From assembly GCA_031411235.1 (NCBI GenBank), contig JANOAR010000063.1, positions 1-53,900 of the forward strand: 53,900 bases of DNA, in the 5' to 3' direction. Made by a program: the position numbers and the translations under genes. The notes beneath the pieces are model-generated. The model was given only the letters and a program-made list of their open reading frames with translations, ran no database searches and had not been told where the DNA came from. Below are positions 27,402 through 35,253 of the stretch, piece after piece; positions within the stretch are counted from its first letter, which is position 1; every line of letters begins with the position of its first letter. Source of the stretch: JANOAR01 sp031411235. Its GTDB lineage: Bacteria > Verrucomicrobiota > Verrucomicrobiia > Verrucomicrobiales > Verrucomicrobiaceae.

Positions 27402-28544
27402 TTACGGGCTGACGGTTTCGACGAACTTGAATGCGCCGCCTTTGACTTGCAGGATCACGGCGGACTTCACCGCATCGCGATTCGCGTCGATGGTCATCTT
27501 GCCTGTGACGGCGTCGAATTCTTTGGTCGCTGCGAGGGCATCGCGGAGCTTGGGGCCTTCGGTGGTGTTGGCCCGCTTGATGGCGTCGGCGAGGAACATC
27601 GCGGAGTCATAGCCCAGGGCGGCCATGGCATCGGGGACTTTGCCGTTGTAGCGCTTCTTGTAGGCCGCGACGAAAGCCGTGACCTTGGGCGAGGCAGCGT
27701 CAGAGGCGTAGTGGGTGGAGAAGAAGTGGCCTTCGACCGCGTCGCCGCCGATTTTCACCAGGGTGTCGCTCTCCCAGCCATCGCCGCCGAAGAGGGGGAC
27801 ATTGAGGCCGAGTTGCTTGGCCTGGATGCAGATGAGGGCGACATCGGTGTAGTAGCCGGGGATGAAGACGGCATCAGGCGCGGCAGATTTGATGGCGGTG
27901 AGCTGACCTTTGAAATCTTTGTCGCCACCATTAAAATCAAGCTCGGAGGCGATTTGACCACCCGCTTTGGTGAAGCCTTCTTTGAAAAACTTCGCGAGCC
28001 CTTTGCTGTAATCGCTCTTCACATCGGTGAAGACGGCAACCTTCTTGGCCTTCAGGGTGTTGGTGGCGAAGTTGGCCATCACCGTGCCTTGGAAGGGGTC
28101 GATAAAACATACGCGGAAGATGAAGTCGCCCGTCTCGGTGACCTTGGGATTGGTCGAGGCAGGCGAGATCATGGGGACTCCATTTTGTTGGCAGATGGGG
28201 GCCGCTTCGAGCGAACGGCTGGAGGCGACTTCGCCGAGAATGGCGATGACGCCGTCTTTGGAGATGAGCTTGTTGACGACGTTGGCGGGTTCGCCTGCCT
28301 TGGATTGGTCGTCCTCGGTCTTGAGTTCAAACTGTTTGCCGAGCACGCCACCCGCAGCATTGAGTTCCTCGATGGCAAGCTGGGTGCCCTCGTGTGAGGA
28401 GATGCCAAAGGTGGCTTCTTTGCCCGTGAGGGAAGCGAATTCACCGACGAGGATCGTATTGCCACCACCGCTACCGCCGCAGCCTGTGAGTAGGGACAGA
28501 AGAGTGCCAAGGGTGGCCAGCGAGAGGAGCTTTGAAGTTTGCAT
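27402..28544 (-). CDS. LivJ-type (branched-chain amino acid family) binding lipoprotein
   Basis: Periplasmic solute-binding lipoprotein of 380 residues. The start MQTSKLLSLATLGTLLSLLTGC gives an ideal lipobox (LTGC). The body is a type I periplasmic fold: GEFASLTGKEATFGISSHEG, IAILGEVASSRSLEAAPIC, VPMISPASTNPKVTETG and the DVALICIQAKQLG segment are standard in the Leu/Ile/Val and amide-binding group. The ligand may be an amino acid, amide or urea-like compound. The usual livHMGF genes are absent on both sides, so it is an orphan here. It is convergent with glpX and divergent from the metallo-beta-lactamase-fold gene. Confidence 0.92.
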   Translation of the reverse strand: MQTSKLLSLATLGTLLSLLTGCGGSGGGNTILVGEFASLTGKEATFGISSHEGTQLAIEELNAAGGVLGKQFELKTEDDQSKAGEPANVVNKLISKDGVIAILGEVASSRSLEAAPICQQNGVPMISPASTNPKVTETGDFIFRVCFIDPFQGTVMANFATNTLKAKKVAVFTDVKSDYSKGLAKFFKEGFTKAGGQIASELDFNGGDKDFKGQLTAIKSAAPDAVFIPGYYTDVALICIQAKQLGLNVPLFGGDGWESDTLVKIGGDAVEGHFFSTHYASDAASPKVTAFVAAYKKRYNGKVPDAMAALGYDSAMFLADAIKRANTTEGPKLRDALAATKEFDAVTGKMTIDANRDAVKSAVILQVKGGAFKFVETVSP

Positions 28545-28740
28545 GGCCGCTAGAGTAGTCAGCCCCGCTTGTGCCGACAAGAAGCAATCGAGGCAAATTT
28601 GTCTGGGATTCCAGCGATTGGCTGCGGCTGCAAAGACGCAGGTGGGTTTTGGCTACTTGCCAACCTCGCTACGGCTTCGTTTCCATCATCGGCAGCAAGA
28701 CCTTGTTCCCCAGCGGTGTAGCTCAAAGGCCTTCCACTCG

Positions 28741-29805
28741 ATGAAACTCAAGCCCCTCCTCGCCACAGCACTCGCAGCCGCATTACTCAGTGGTGAATTT
28801 ACCAGCGCTGCGGACACACCCGCACCACGCACGTTCAGCTTCACGGTCATGGAAATCCCCGACATCCAGCGTGGCGCGGGACTTGCCATCGTTATGCAGA
28901 CGCCTTCTGGCAAGACATGGCTGTATGACACTGGCACAGCGCATCCAGAGCGACTGTCCTCCGATGGTTGGCTGGCGAAGTTCAACGCCGGGCGCGATGT
29001 CGTCGCCCCGTTGCTGAAGAAACAAGGCGTCACCGCCATCGACGGCATTTTCATCAGCCATGCGCACTATGATCACTTCGGTGGCCTGCTGTGGCTGAAG
29101 GATCACTTTGAAATCAAAAAGCTCATCGACTGCGGCTATGTTTTCCACAGCGACAACCCCGATGATTATCTAGGCACCAACAAAGAGGAACTCGATCACT
29201 ACACTCGCGTGCGTGAGGAGTTCAAAGCTCGCGGAGCCCATCTGAAAGCCACGGCTGGCGACATCTTGCCCCTGGATCCCGATCTCAAAATAGAAGTCAT
29301 CGCTCCACCCCAAGTTTTCTTCCCCGATCCCAAGGTGACGACGCGGCCAAAGAACGACACGCCCTCGCACTTCCTCGTGAACGCCAACTCACTCGCTTTG
29401 CGGATTCAGTTTGGCGACATCGTCTTTCTGCTTCCCGGCGACATTCAGACCGAGGACATCGAAGCCAGCCTGCTGCCCTTCGTGGATCATGCCAAGCTCA
29501 AGTGCCATATCCTGGTCGCCCCCGGCCACGGCATTCATCCCATCCCGCAGGCCTTCGCCGACGCCGCCCACCCCGAGGTGTCCATCGCCAGTGTTTTCCC
29601 TCGTTATGCACGCGGCCTGCGCTCCACGCCGACGCTGAAAGCACTTGGCGCACAAACCTACATCACCGGACTGAACGGCACCGTGCAGGTGCTCACCGAT
29701 GGCAAAAGCTACCAAGTAAAATCTGAGCGCAACGACGAGCTGCCGAAGCCTGCCGCCAAGCCCGTTGATCCTGCGAAGCCCGCGCCGACTTCACGCATTC
29801 CTTGA
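28741..29805 (+). CDS. Secreted metallo-beta-lactamase-fold hydrolase (ComEC-like)
   Basis: Exported metallo-hydrolase of 354 residues with a Sec signal (MKLKPLLATALAAALLSGEF...SAA). The zinc signature HAHYDH is near residue 104 in IFISHAHYDHFGGL. Later ligands are expected in FLLPGDIQTED and in LVAPGHGIHP. The overall pattern resembles the C-terminal hydrolase part of ComEC, without its membrane channel. The tail is Lys/Pro/Ala-rich. The reaction is unknown; a phosphodiesterase or nuclease acting outside the cytoplasm is plausible. It is divergent from the LivJ-type lipoprotein and converges with the next gene with a 13-nt gap. Confidence 0.85.
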   Translation: MKLKPLLATALAAALLSGEFTSAADTPAPRTFSFTVMEIPDIQRGAGLAIVMQTPSGKTWLYDTGTAHPERLSSDGWLAKFNAGRDVVAPLLKKQGVTAIDGIFISHAHYDHFGGLLWLKDHFEIKKLIDCGYVFHSDNPDDYLGTNKEELDHYTRVREEFKARGAHLKATAGDILPLDPDLKIEVIAPPQVFFPDPKVTTRPKNDTPSHFLVNANSLALRIQFGDIVFLLPGDIQTEDIEASLLPFVDHAKLKCHILVAPGHGIHPIPQAFADAAHPEVSIASVFPRYARGLRSTPTLKALGAQTYITGLNGTVQVLTDGKSYQVKSERNDELPKPAAKPVDPAKPAPTSRIP

Positions 29806-29818
29806 GCCATTGAGTGCT

Positions 29819-30331
29819 CTAGTCTGCCCAGTGCCAGCCACTCCACTCGGGGAGGAGCTTGGAGTTTCCGGGACGCAAGCGGGCGAGCATCTGGAAGGCG
29901 CGGCACCAAGCTTGGTTGGCTTTACCATTTTGTAGCTTCCACTCCACATCTTCAGCGGAGAAAAGCTCTTGGTGTTCACGCACAAATTTCTTCAGATTAC
30001 GGAACTGATAAAGCATTCCCGTGGGACTGAAGACACGCCATTCTTTAGCCGCAATGTGCTGATCGGTGGCGCGCAGCTTGGGGTTTTGCATCGCTGAGGC
30101 GAACCACTCGGCCTTCCGTTCGCGATGCAGGCGAAGGAGATTTTCCCGCACAAGCACGGATTTTTTCAATCCAGCAATGCGACGGCTTTCAAAAATTCCA
30201 GGGTTTTCCGCACGCCATTTCATCAAGCGAGATACGGGACTTGCTGGTAAAGAGGCAGGAGCTTCCGAGGGGTAAACCAAGGTGCCTGGAGTTGCTTCGA
30301 GGGTGGTGAGGGGTGAGTAGCCTGTAAACAT
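29819..30331 (-). CDS. Small putative DNA-binding protein (NUMOD-like motifs)
   Basis: Cytoplasmic basic protein of 170 residues. The middle is rich in Arg/Lys helices. The C-terminal part reads EWRVFSPTGMLYQFRNLKKF, then WCRAFQML and finally PEWSGWHWAD. This Ser-Pro-x-Gly ... Phe-x-Asn-Leu-x-x-Phe ... Gly-Trp layout is reminiscent of the NUMOD modules that bind DNA beside homing endonuclease domains, but no nuclease motif is present. I assign this by pattern only. A strong AT-rich promoter lies directly upstream, unlike other genes here, which is a mild sign of foreign origin. Confidence 0.6.
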   Translation of the reverse strand: MFTGYSPLTTLEATPGTLVYPSEAPASLPASPVSRLMKWRAENPGIFESRRIAGLKKSVLVRENLLRLHRERKAEWFASAMQNPKLRATDQHIAAKEWRVFSPTGMLYQFRNLKKFVREHQELFSAEDVEWKLQNGKANQAWCRAFQMLARLRPGNSKLLPEWSGWHWAD

Positions 30332-30636
30332 AATGGATAGAGTTTGTTGCTTTAATTATCATAATTCTAATAAAATAGTCAAACGTGATTTTCATTTTTG
30401 CGCATATTTATACAGATATTATGAAAAACGCGACGGTGTCAGTGGGATTTATGCGATGGGGCGGGGTTGTGATGGCTGGTTTGGGTTGCGTCTTTGATGG
30501 CATTCTCATTATCAAAAATAGAGCTAACCCAAGCAAAATGGCGTGCAGACGTTCTGGGGCGCTGAGGACGCCGCGAGTAGGATTGTCCATCTAGCGCCTT
30601 GCCTATTGCCCTGACCGCACTTGTATCCCGCCCGCC
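30332..30636. other. AT-rich divergent intergenic region upstream of hemB
   Basis: The 305-nt gap has a left half (about 30340-30430) that is the most AT-rich stretch I see in the window and carries the leftward promoter. Its right half returns to normal composition. A rightward frame of 69 codons here is not convincing as a gene. No terminator, RNA gene or riboswitch is recognisable. Confidence 0.5.
30355..30382 (-). promoter_or_regulatory. Sigma-70-like promoter of the small DNA-binding gene
   Basis: On the minus strand TTGACT (30382-30377) and GATAAT (30360-30355) are separated by 16 nt, each matching the vegetative consensus at 5 of 6 positions. The start codon is 24 nt downstream of the -10 box, giving a short leader. 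It is the clearest promoter in the window. Confidence 0.6.
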
Positions 30637-31611
30637 ATGCATCTCCCCAGCCGCCCCCGTCGCAATCGCAAGTCTCCTGGCATCCGCGATCTCGTCCGCG
30701 AGACGAGTCTTGCCCCTGGCCATCTTATTTACCCGCTCTTCATCCAAGAGGGCGGCAAGAATGAGCCCATCGCCTCCATGCCTGGCTGCCAGCGCTGGTG
30801 CCTCGATAATTTGGTCAAAGAAGCAGGTGAGGCCCACGCGCTCGGTATCCCTGCCGTGGTGCTTTTTCCCCGCATCCCTGAGGCACTAAAAACCCCACGC
30901 GCGGAAGAGTGTGCCAACCCCGAGGGGCTCGTGCCGCGAGCCATTCGCGCCCTAAAGGCAGCCCACCCGACGTTGACTGTCATCACCGATGTCGCCCTGG
31001 ATCCCTATAACAGCGACGGCCACGATGGACTCGTGACAAGTGATGGTCGCATCGTCAATGACGAGACCGTGGAGGCACTCTGTGAGCAGGCGCTCTGCCA
31101 TGCCGATGCCGGGGCCGATGTCGTCTCGCCCAGCGACATGATGGATGGCCGCATCGGCGCGATTCGCGAGGCGCTCGATGATGCTGACTACGCCGAGGTG
31201 TCCATCATTTCCTACTGCGCCAAGTACGCCAGCGCCTACTACGGCCCCTTTCGTGGTGCTCTCGATTCCGCGCCCAAAGCAGGCGACAAAAAAACCTACC
31301 AAATGGATCCCGCGAATGCCCGCGAAGCGTTGCGCGAGGCTGCCCTAGACGAAGCCGAAGGTGCCGATGTACTGATGGTAAAACCTGCTGGCCCCTACCT
31401 CGACATCATTGCCCACCTGCGTGCCGCGACCACGCTGCCCATTGCCGCCTATCAAGTCAGCGGCGAGTACCTCATGATCAAAGCCGCCTCCGCCGCAGGC
31501 TGGCTCGATGAGCGCAAGATCGTTATGGAGTCCCTCATCGGTATCAGGCGAGCTGGCGCAGATATGATCCTCACCTACTTCGCGAAGGATGTGGCCCGCG
31601 AGCTGGCGTAA
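30637..31611 (+). CDS. hemB: Delta-aminolevulinic acid dehydratase (porphobilinogen synthase)
   Basis: Cytoplasmic haem-pathway enzyme of 324 residues that condenses two 5-aminolevulinates to porphobilinogen. Both Schiff-base lysines are present: Lys196 in SYCAKYAS and Lys249 in LMVKPAGPYLDI. The metal-binding loop reads DVALDPYNSDGHDG, with Asp where zinc enzymes have Cys. This places it with the magnesium-dependent, plant/Pseudomonas-like type rather than the Cys-triad zinc type. Length fits the family. No other haem gene is adjacent. Confidence 0.97.
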   Translation: MHLPSRPRRNRKSPGIRDLVRETSLAPGHLIYPLFIQEGGKNEPIASMPGCQRWCLDNLVKEAGEAHALGIPAVVLFPRIPEALKTPRAEECANPEGLVPRAIRALKAAHPTLTVITDVALDPYNSDGHDGLVTSDGRIVNDETVEALCEQALCHADAGADVVSPSDMMDGRIGAIREALDDADYAEVSIISYCAKYASAYYGPFRGALDSAPKAGDKKTYQMDPANAREALREAALDEAEGADVLMVKPAGPYLDIIAHLRAATTLPIAAYQVSGEYLMIKAASAAGWLDERKIVMESLIGIRRAGADMILTYFAKDVARELA

Positions 31612-31642
31612 ACATCTTTGGCGTTTGCCTCCAAGCCTTCAA

Positions 31643-31662
31643 CATACAGTGGTGGCTGTATG
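31643..31662. terminator. Hairpin between convergent hemB and M60 peptidase genes
   Basis: A perfect 7-bp stem, CATACAG with CTGTATG, around a 6-nt loop sits in the middle of the 62-nt convergent gap. It could terminate transcription from both sides; there is no U-tract. Confidence 0.4.
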
Positions 31663-31673
31663 CCTCCGCTGCA

Positions 31674-33896
31674 TCATAACCCCTTCGGCATCCAGGCCTC
31701 CAGCTTGCTCACCTGCTCCTTCGCGCCTGAGCTAACGGGGATGCCCCAAGCCTCAAAAAACGGCCCCAAATTCTTGCCCGTGATCTTCGAGTAGCGCACC
31801 AGAAACTGGTCGCGCTTCTCATCATCATTCGTTGGCGCTGGGCCATTCGCCGAGTCCGCGAAGCCATGCAAGTACTTGCGCCATGCATCCCAGCCAAAGC
31901 CGTCGATGAGCTGCGCGTAAGTTGTCAGTGCGAGGAAGGGGTCTTTCTTCCAGAGAGCGAACTTATCGCGCGATTTTTTGATCTCCTTCACATACTCTTT
32001 CTGCGCCTCCACCGTGATGCCGCCGTGGCCGATGTAGCGATCCTTGCCGAGCACCTGCTCATAGACATACAGCGCCAGCACGTTGTTGGTCACCTCGCCC
32101 GTGCCTTCAAAGGTGAAGTCACCGCGCTGGTGGTTGTGGCCCAGTTCATGGTAGTAGCCCCAGCCAGGAAATTTGATGCGGCTGAAAGTCACCATCTCAT
32201 CTGACGCACTCGTCGGCACCATGATGGGATAGCCGCTGTGCATATAGCCCGCGCTGATCTGCACATCGGCGACGATGCGCTCGGGTCGTTTGCGTTCGGT
32301 GGCTTGGTTGGCGATGTCGTCCTGCGCTTCGACGACCTTCTTCCAGAACTCCATGAGCGCGGTGGGATTCGTTACTTTTTTGGCATTCTCGGTAGGACAG
32401 CAGAGGATCACTTTATCACAAACAAACTCGGCCCAAGGCGCAGCCCGCTTCTTCAACTCAGCGTTCCACTTGGCATCATCATCTTTGCCCAAGACAAACA
32501 ACGGAGCCTCTACTGCGCCTGCAATGCTAGTGCTGAAACCCTCGCTACCAGCAGCCTTGCCAGGCACTTCGATGAAGATCAAGCCACCGAAAGCACTCGC
32601 GGTTTTCAGTTCCGCTACATCGAGCGGCACCGAGCGCGAAATGTCTGGCGCACGGCTCCAGGTTTCCAAATGATAGAGCGTGTCCGTGTGGCAACCGATG
32701 CGCACAGCGTAGCCTTTTTCCGCGACAGAGGTGGGCACTTTCACCGTGATTGTCTCGCCTGCATCGGCCCACAGCCCAGTGCTTGTCCAACCGGGCACAT
32801 TGGGATCAATAGCAATGTCCTTTGTCACGCGTGGCGCATCCTTTGGTGCGAGCCCAGGGAAGGCCACAGCGGCTGGATGAGCCGCAACGGTGGCACCCGC
32901 CGCGAGCTTCAGTACGCGTGTTTCCATGCCGAGTCGGATGCGTTGCGAGGAGTTTTTATCCTGCGTCAGCGGAGTTTGTGGCGTGGGCACGCCAGCGCTG
33001 CCTTCTCCCAGTGCGGCCATCACGGCAGCTTGCAGTGAGTTGCGTCCGGGAGGCTGAGCCGCGAGTGCGATTTGGATGGCGTTCGCGCCTTGATTCAGCT
33101 CATCGGCAGCGAGCGCCGCACCGCCTGCGCTCTGCTTGCGGATCGCGGCGATAGCCTCGAAGGCATTCATCATCTTGGGCAATTCGATGCGGGCTGTGAA
33201 CTCACGAAAGCCCGCGCTGCCAAACCCGCTGGCATCGGTGAAGGCGATGCCCATCGGCAGCATCGCCTTGTTTAGCCCGTGTGCCGCGCTCAGCGTTTTG
33301 CCGCCGCTGGTTTGCTCAAAGGCCCAGCCCGTCATGCCTGCAATAAAGCCGCCTCCGCCTTTGATGAACTCCATCACCGCCTCGCCTTCCTCGTCGGAAG
33401 TGATGCCCTGAGCGTTGACGATGACCACGTCGTAGTCATTGAGCGTCTTCTTCACCAGCTCACCCTTTAGTTTCTCTGCACGAAAGCCTTTGCCCTTCAA
33501 AAACTCAGCCAAGCCCGCGTTGCTGGCCCCCACGCTAGGCTTGTCTTTGTTGCCCACCCAGCGCACGGCATTGATGAGCAGTGTGCCCGCACCACCATTG
33601 CCCATGCTTGCGCCGTCGATGTAGGCATTCTGGCCAAACACCATTGCGCGGCCTTTGGCATAGGCCGCAGCGGCTGCGAGTGCCAGCTCAGTCTTGCCGC
33701 CATCGGCAGCGGCGATTACCGGAAAGGCAAGATTTCCCCAGATCGCGACTGGCCCCGGCGAGCCGAGCTTGGGCACGGTGGTGATGTCGGCGAGCAGCTT
33801 GGCACGCTCCGCCGCCTGCCAGTTGGTGGGGGCTTGAGCGACAGAACATGTCGTCGTAGCGACCAGAGACAGGAGGACGAGTGGTTGGAGCTTCAT
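31674..33896 (-). CDS. Secreted M60-like (mucinase-family) zinc peptidase
   Basis: Exported metalloprotease of 740 residues. A Sec signal ends near SVAQA. Residues 45-220 look like a ThuA/amidotransferase-type alpha/beta domain without obvious catalytic residues. The peptidase region carries the gluzincin motif HELGHN (His583, Glu584, His587) with the third ligand Glu in GTGEVTNN, matching the HExxH(8-28)E pattern of the M60/enhancin-like family. Characterised family members cleave mucin-type O-glycoproteins next to glycosylated Ser or Thr. It follows the XRE-cupin regulator by 8 nt on the same strand, so it is probably the second gene of that operon, facing away from the sialic acid and threonine genes. 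Confidence 0.88.
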   Translation of the reverse strand: MKLQPLVLLSLVATTTCSVAQAPTNWQAAERAKLLADITTVPKLGSPGPVAIWGNLAFPVIAAADGGKTELALAAAAAYAKGRAMVFGQNAYIDGASMGNGGAGTLLINAVRWVGNKDKPSVGASNAGLAEFLKGKGFRAEKLKGELVKKTLNDYDVVIVNAQGITSDEEGEAVMEFIKGGGGFIAGMTGWAFEQTSGGKTLSAAHGLNKAMLPMGIAFTDASGFGSAGFREFTARIELPKMMNAFEAIAAIRKQSAGGAALAADELNQGANAIQIALAAQPPGRNSLQAAVMAALGEGSAGVPTPQTPLTQDKNSSQRIRLGMETRVLKLAAGATVAAHPAAVAFPGLAPKDAPRVTKDIAIDPNVPGWTSTGLWADAGETITVKVPTSVAEKGYAVRIGCHTDTLYHLETWSRAPDISRSVPLDVAELKTASAFGGLIFIEVPGKAAGSEGFSTSIAGAVEAPLFVLGKDDDAKWNAELKKRAAPWAEFVCDKVILCCPTENAKKVTNPTALMEFWKKVVEAQDDIANQATERKRPERIVADVQISAGYMHSGYPIMVPTSASDEMVTFSRIKFPGWGYYHELGHNHQRGDFTFEGTGEVTNNVLALYVYEQVLGKDRYIGHGGITVEAQKEYVKEIKKSRDKFALWKKDPFLALTTYAQLIDGFGWDAWRKYLHGFADSANGPAPTNDDEKRDQFLVRYSKITGKNLGPFFEAWGIPVSSGAKEQVSKLEAWMPKGL

Positions 33897-33904
33897 GGTT
33901 GGAT

Positions 33905-34519
33905 TTAGCGGTAGATGACGACGAGAAAAACGATGGCTTCTCGCTTGCCCGTATTGACGATTTCATGCTTCACATCGGCGCGATAGGTGGCGGAGTCGCC
34001 CTTGCCCAAGTCTTCGTGCGAGTGGCCTGAATCAAGGCTCACGCTGCCCTCCTCCACGGTGAGGAATTCGCGCGTGCCATCGACATGCGGCTTGCTGCGC
34101 AATGCCCCACCTACGGGCAATCGAAGCTCATAAAACTCCACATCCTTCTCCAGGTTCAGCGGCGATAGCGTGCGGATTTGGCAGAACTTGTCGGCACGGT
34201 AAATCTGCGACTTGTCGGTGGCTCGAATGGTCTGGATCGACGAGGCCGAGTCGGCGCTCTCGATGATCTCCTGCAAGCCCATGCCGAAGGCCCGTGCGAT
34301 GCGATAAGTCACGCTCAGCGTGGGGTTTGCTCGCTCGCGCTCGATCTCGCTCAGCATCGAGCGGCTGACCCCGCTGGCCGCTGCCAGCTCCTCCAGCGAC
34401 CAGCCACGATCCGCACGCAGCTTCTTCACGCGCTTGCCGAGGTTCTCGTTGATGGACTCGACTTCAGCGGTGGCGGCAGTGGTGCTGCTTTTGATTCGCG
34501 ATGATTTTTTAGCTGGCAT
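33905..34519 (-). CDS. XRE-cupin transcriptional regulator
   Basis: Regulator of 204 residues. An N-terminal Lys/Ser-rich tail leads to an XRE helix-turn-helix (LGKRVKKLRADRGWSLEELAAASGVSRSMLSEIERER) at about residues 27-65 and a C-terminal cupin (GTREFLTVEEGSVSLDSG) at about 130-204. Such two-domain proteins sense a small ligand in the cupin; relatives control amino acid, polyamine or sugar catabolism. The start is the ATG of MPAKKSSRIK; a longer frame extends antisense through the divergent gene and is not credible. It heads the operon with the M60 peptidase and lies opposite the channel-tdh-sialidase operon, so it is the likely local regulator. Confidence 0.93.
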   Translation of the reverse strand: MPAKKSSRIKSSTTAATAEVESINENLGKRVKKLRADRGWSLEELAAASGVSRSMLSEIERERANPTLSVTYRIARAFGMGLQEIIESADSASSIQTIRATDKSQIYRADKFCQIRTLSPLNLEKDVEFYELRLPVGGALRSKPHVDGTREFLTVEEGSVSLDSGHSHEDLGKGDSATYRADVKHEIVNTGKREAIVFLVVIYR

Positions 34520-34530
34520 GGCTTCGTCAA

Positions 34531-34600
34531 TATCTTGGACGAAACATCCTGTAAAGTAGAAATTAGCATTTGCCAATGTGTTGGATTTATGTCCAAGATA
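34531..34600. promoter_or_regulatory. Candidate operator: perfect 10-bp inverted repeat in the divergent promoter region
   Basis: TATCTTGGAC at 34531-34540 and its exact reverse complement GTCCAAGATA at 34591-34600 lie in the 88-nt gap between the XRE-cupin gene and the channel gene. The right copy is also half of a smaller palindrome, TTGGA-N6-TCCAA, at 34581-34596. The arrangement suits two XRE dimers or a DNA loop controlling both operons. That this regulator binds here is inferred from position. Confidence 0.55.
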
Positions 34601-34607
34601 CCGGAAC

Positions 34608-35228
34608 ATGACGCTCCCCACTCTCCTCGAACACTTCGGCATCGCGGTCGCTGCGATCTCGGGTGTGCTGGCGGCACGCGGCAAGCAACTTGATCTCTTC
34701 GGCGTGCTGGTGCTTGCCCTAGTGACGGCTTTTGGCGGCGGCTCGCTGCGCGACATGCTCATCGGCAACGGCCCGGTGGCTTGGCTGAGATCCCCTGAGT
34801 TTTTTTCCACGGCCTGGGTGACAGCGGTGTTCGCCTTCTTCGTCTGCCGCTGGTGGGAACCGCCTGCCATGCTGCTGCAAGTGGCCGATGCGCTGGCGCT
34901 CGGCTTCTTCTCCGTGGTGGGTACGCGCAAGGGACTGTCGTTCCATTTCGTGCCAGCGGTGGCGATCACCTTGGGCATCATCACGGGCGTCGCAGGCGGC
35001 ATCATTCGCGATACGCTCACCAGTCGCGTGCCGCTGGTGTTCCGCCAAGACACTTACTTTTATGCAACCGCGGCGCTGTTCGGCGGTGGCGTGTATTGCC
35101 TGCTGCGAAGCCGCACGGGCGAGGACATCGCGACGTGGATCGCGGTGGCCTGTGCGATCACCTTGCGCCTCGGCGCGATTCGTTATCGCCTATCACTGCC
35201 TGCCTTCGAGACTCGCGACAGTCTATAA
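34608..35228 (+). CDS. UPF0126/TRIC-family membrane protein (possible glycine transporter)
   Basis: Inner-membrane protein of 206 residues with about seven hydrophobic helices and two tandem copies of the family's domain, each holding a Gly-rich motif: VTAFGGGSLRDMLIG and ITGVAGGIIRDTLTS. Relatives are YicG and YadS. Genome-wide fitness work has linked UPF0126 proteins to glycine transport, and the fold is that of trimeric intracellular cation channels. Sitting 25 nt before threonine dehydrogenase, whose pathway makes glycine, it could move excess glycine. The ATG of MTLPTLLEHF is preferred to a GTG ten codons earlier, which would overlap the candidate operator. Confidence 0.9.
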   Translation: MTLPTLLEHFGIAVAAISGVLAARGKQLDLFGVLVLALVTAFGGGSLRDMLIGNGPVAWLRSPEFFSTAWVTAVFAFFVCRWWEPPAMLLQVADALALGFFSVVGTRKGLSFHFVPAVAITLGIITGVAGGIIRDTLTSRVPLVFRQDTYFYATAALFGGGVYCLLRSRTGEDIATWIAVACAITLRLGAIRYRLSLPAFETRDSL

Positions 35229-35253
35229 CTTCAAACCCAACTCGACCTTCAAA

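Noticed and set aside
28700..28745. A tRNA-like GTGTAGCTCA stretch
   Set aside because: No acceptor stem, anticodon arm or T-arm can be drawn around it; it is the leader of the metallo-beta-lactamase-fold gene.
30385..30594. A 69-codon rightward frame upstream of hemB
   Set aside because: Composition changes halfway, and there is no family resemblance and no supporting ribosome site.
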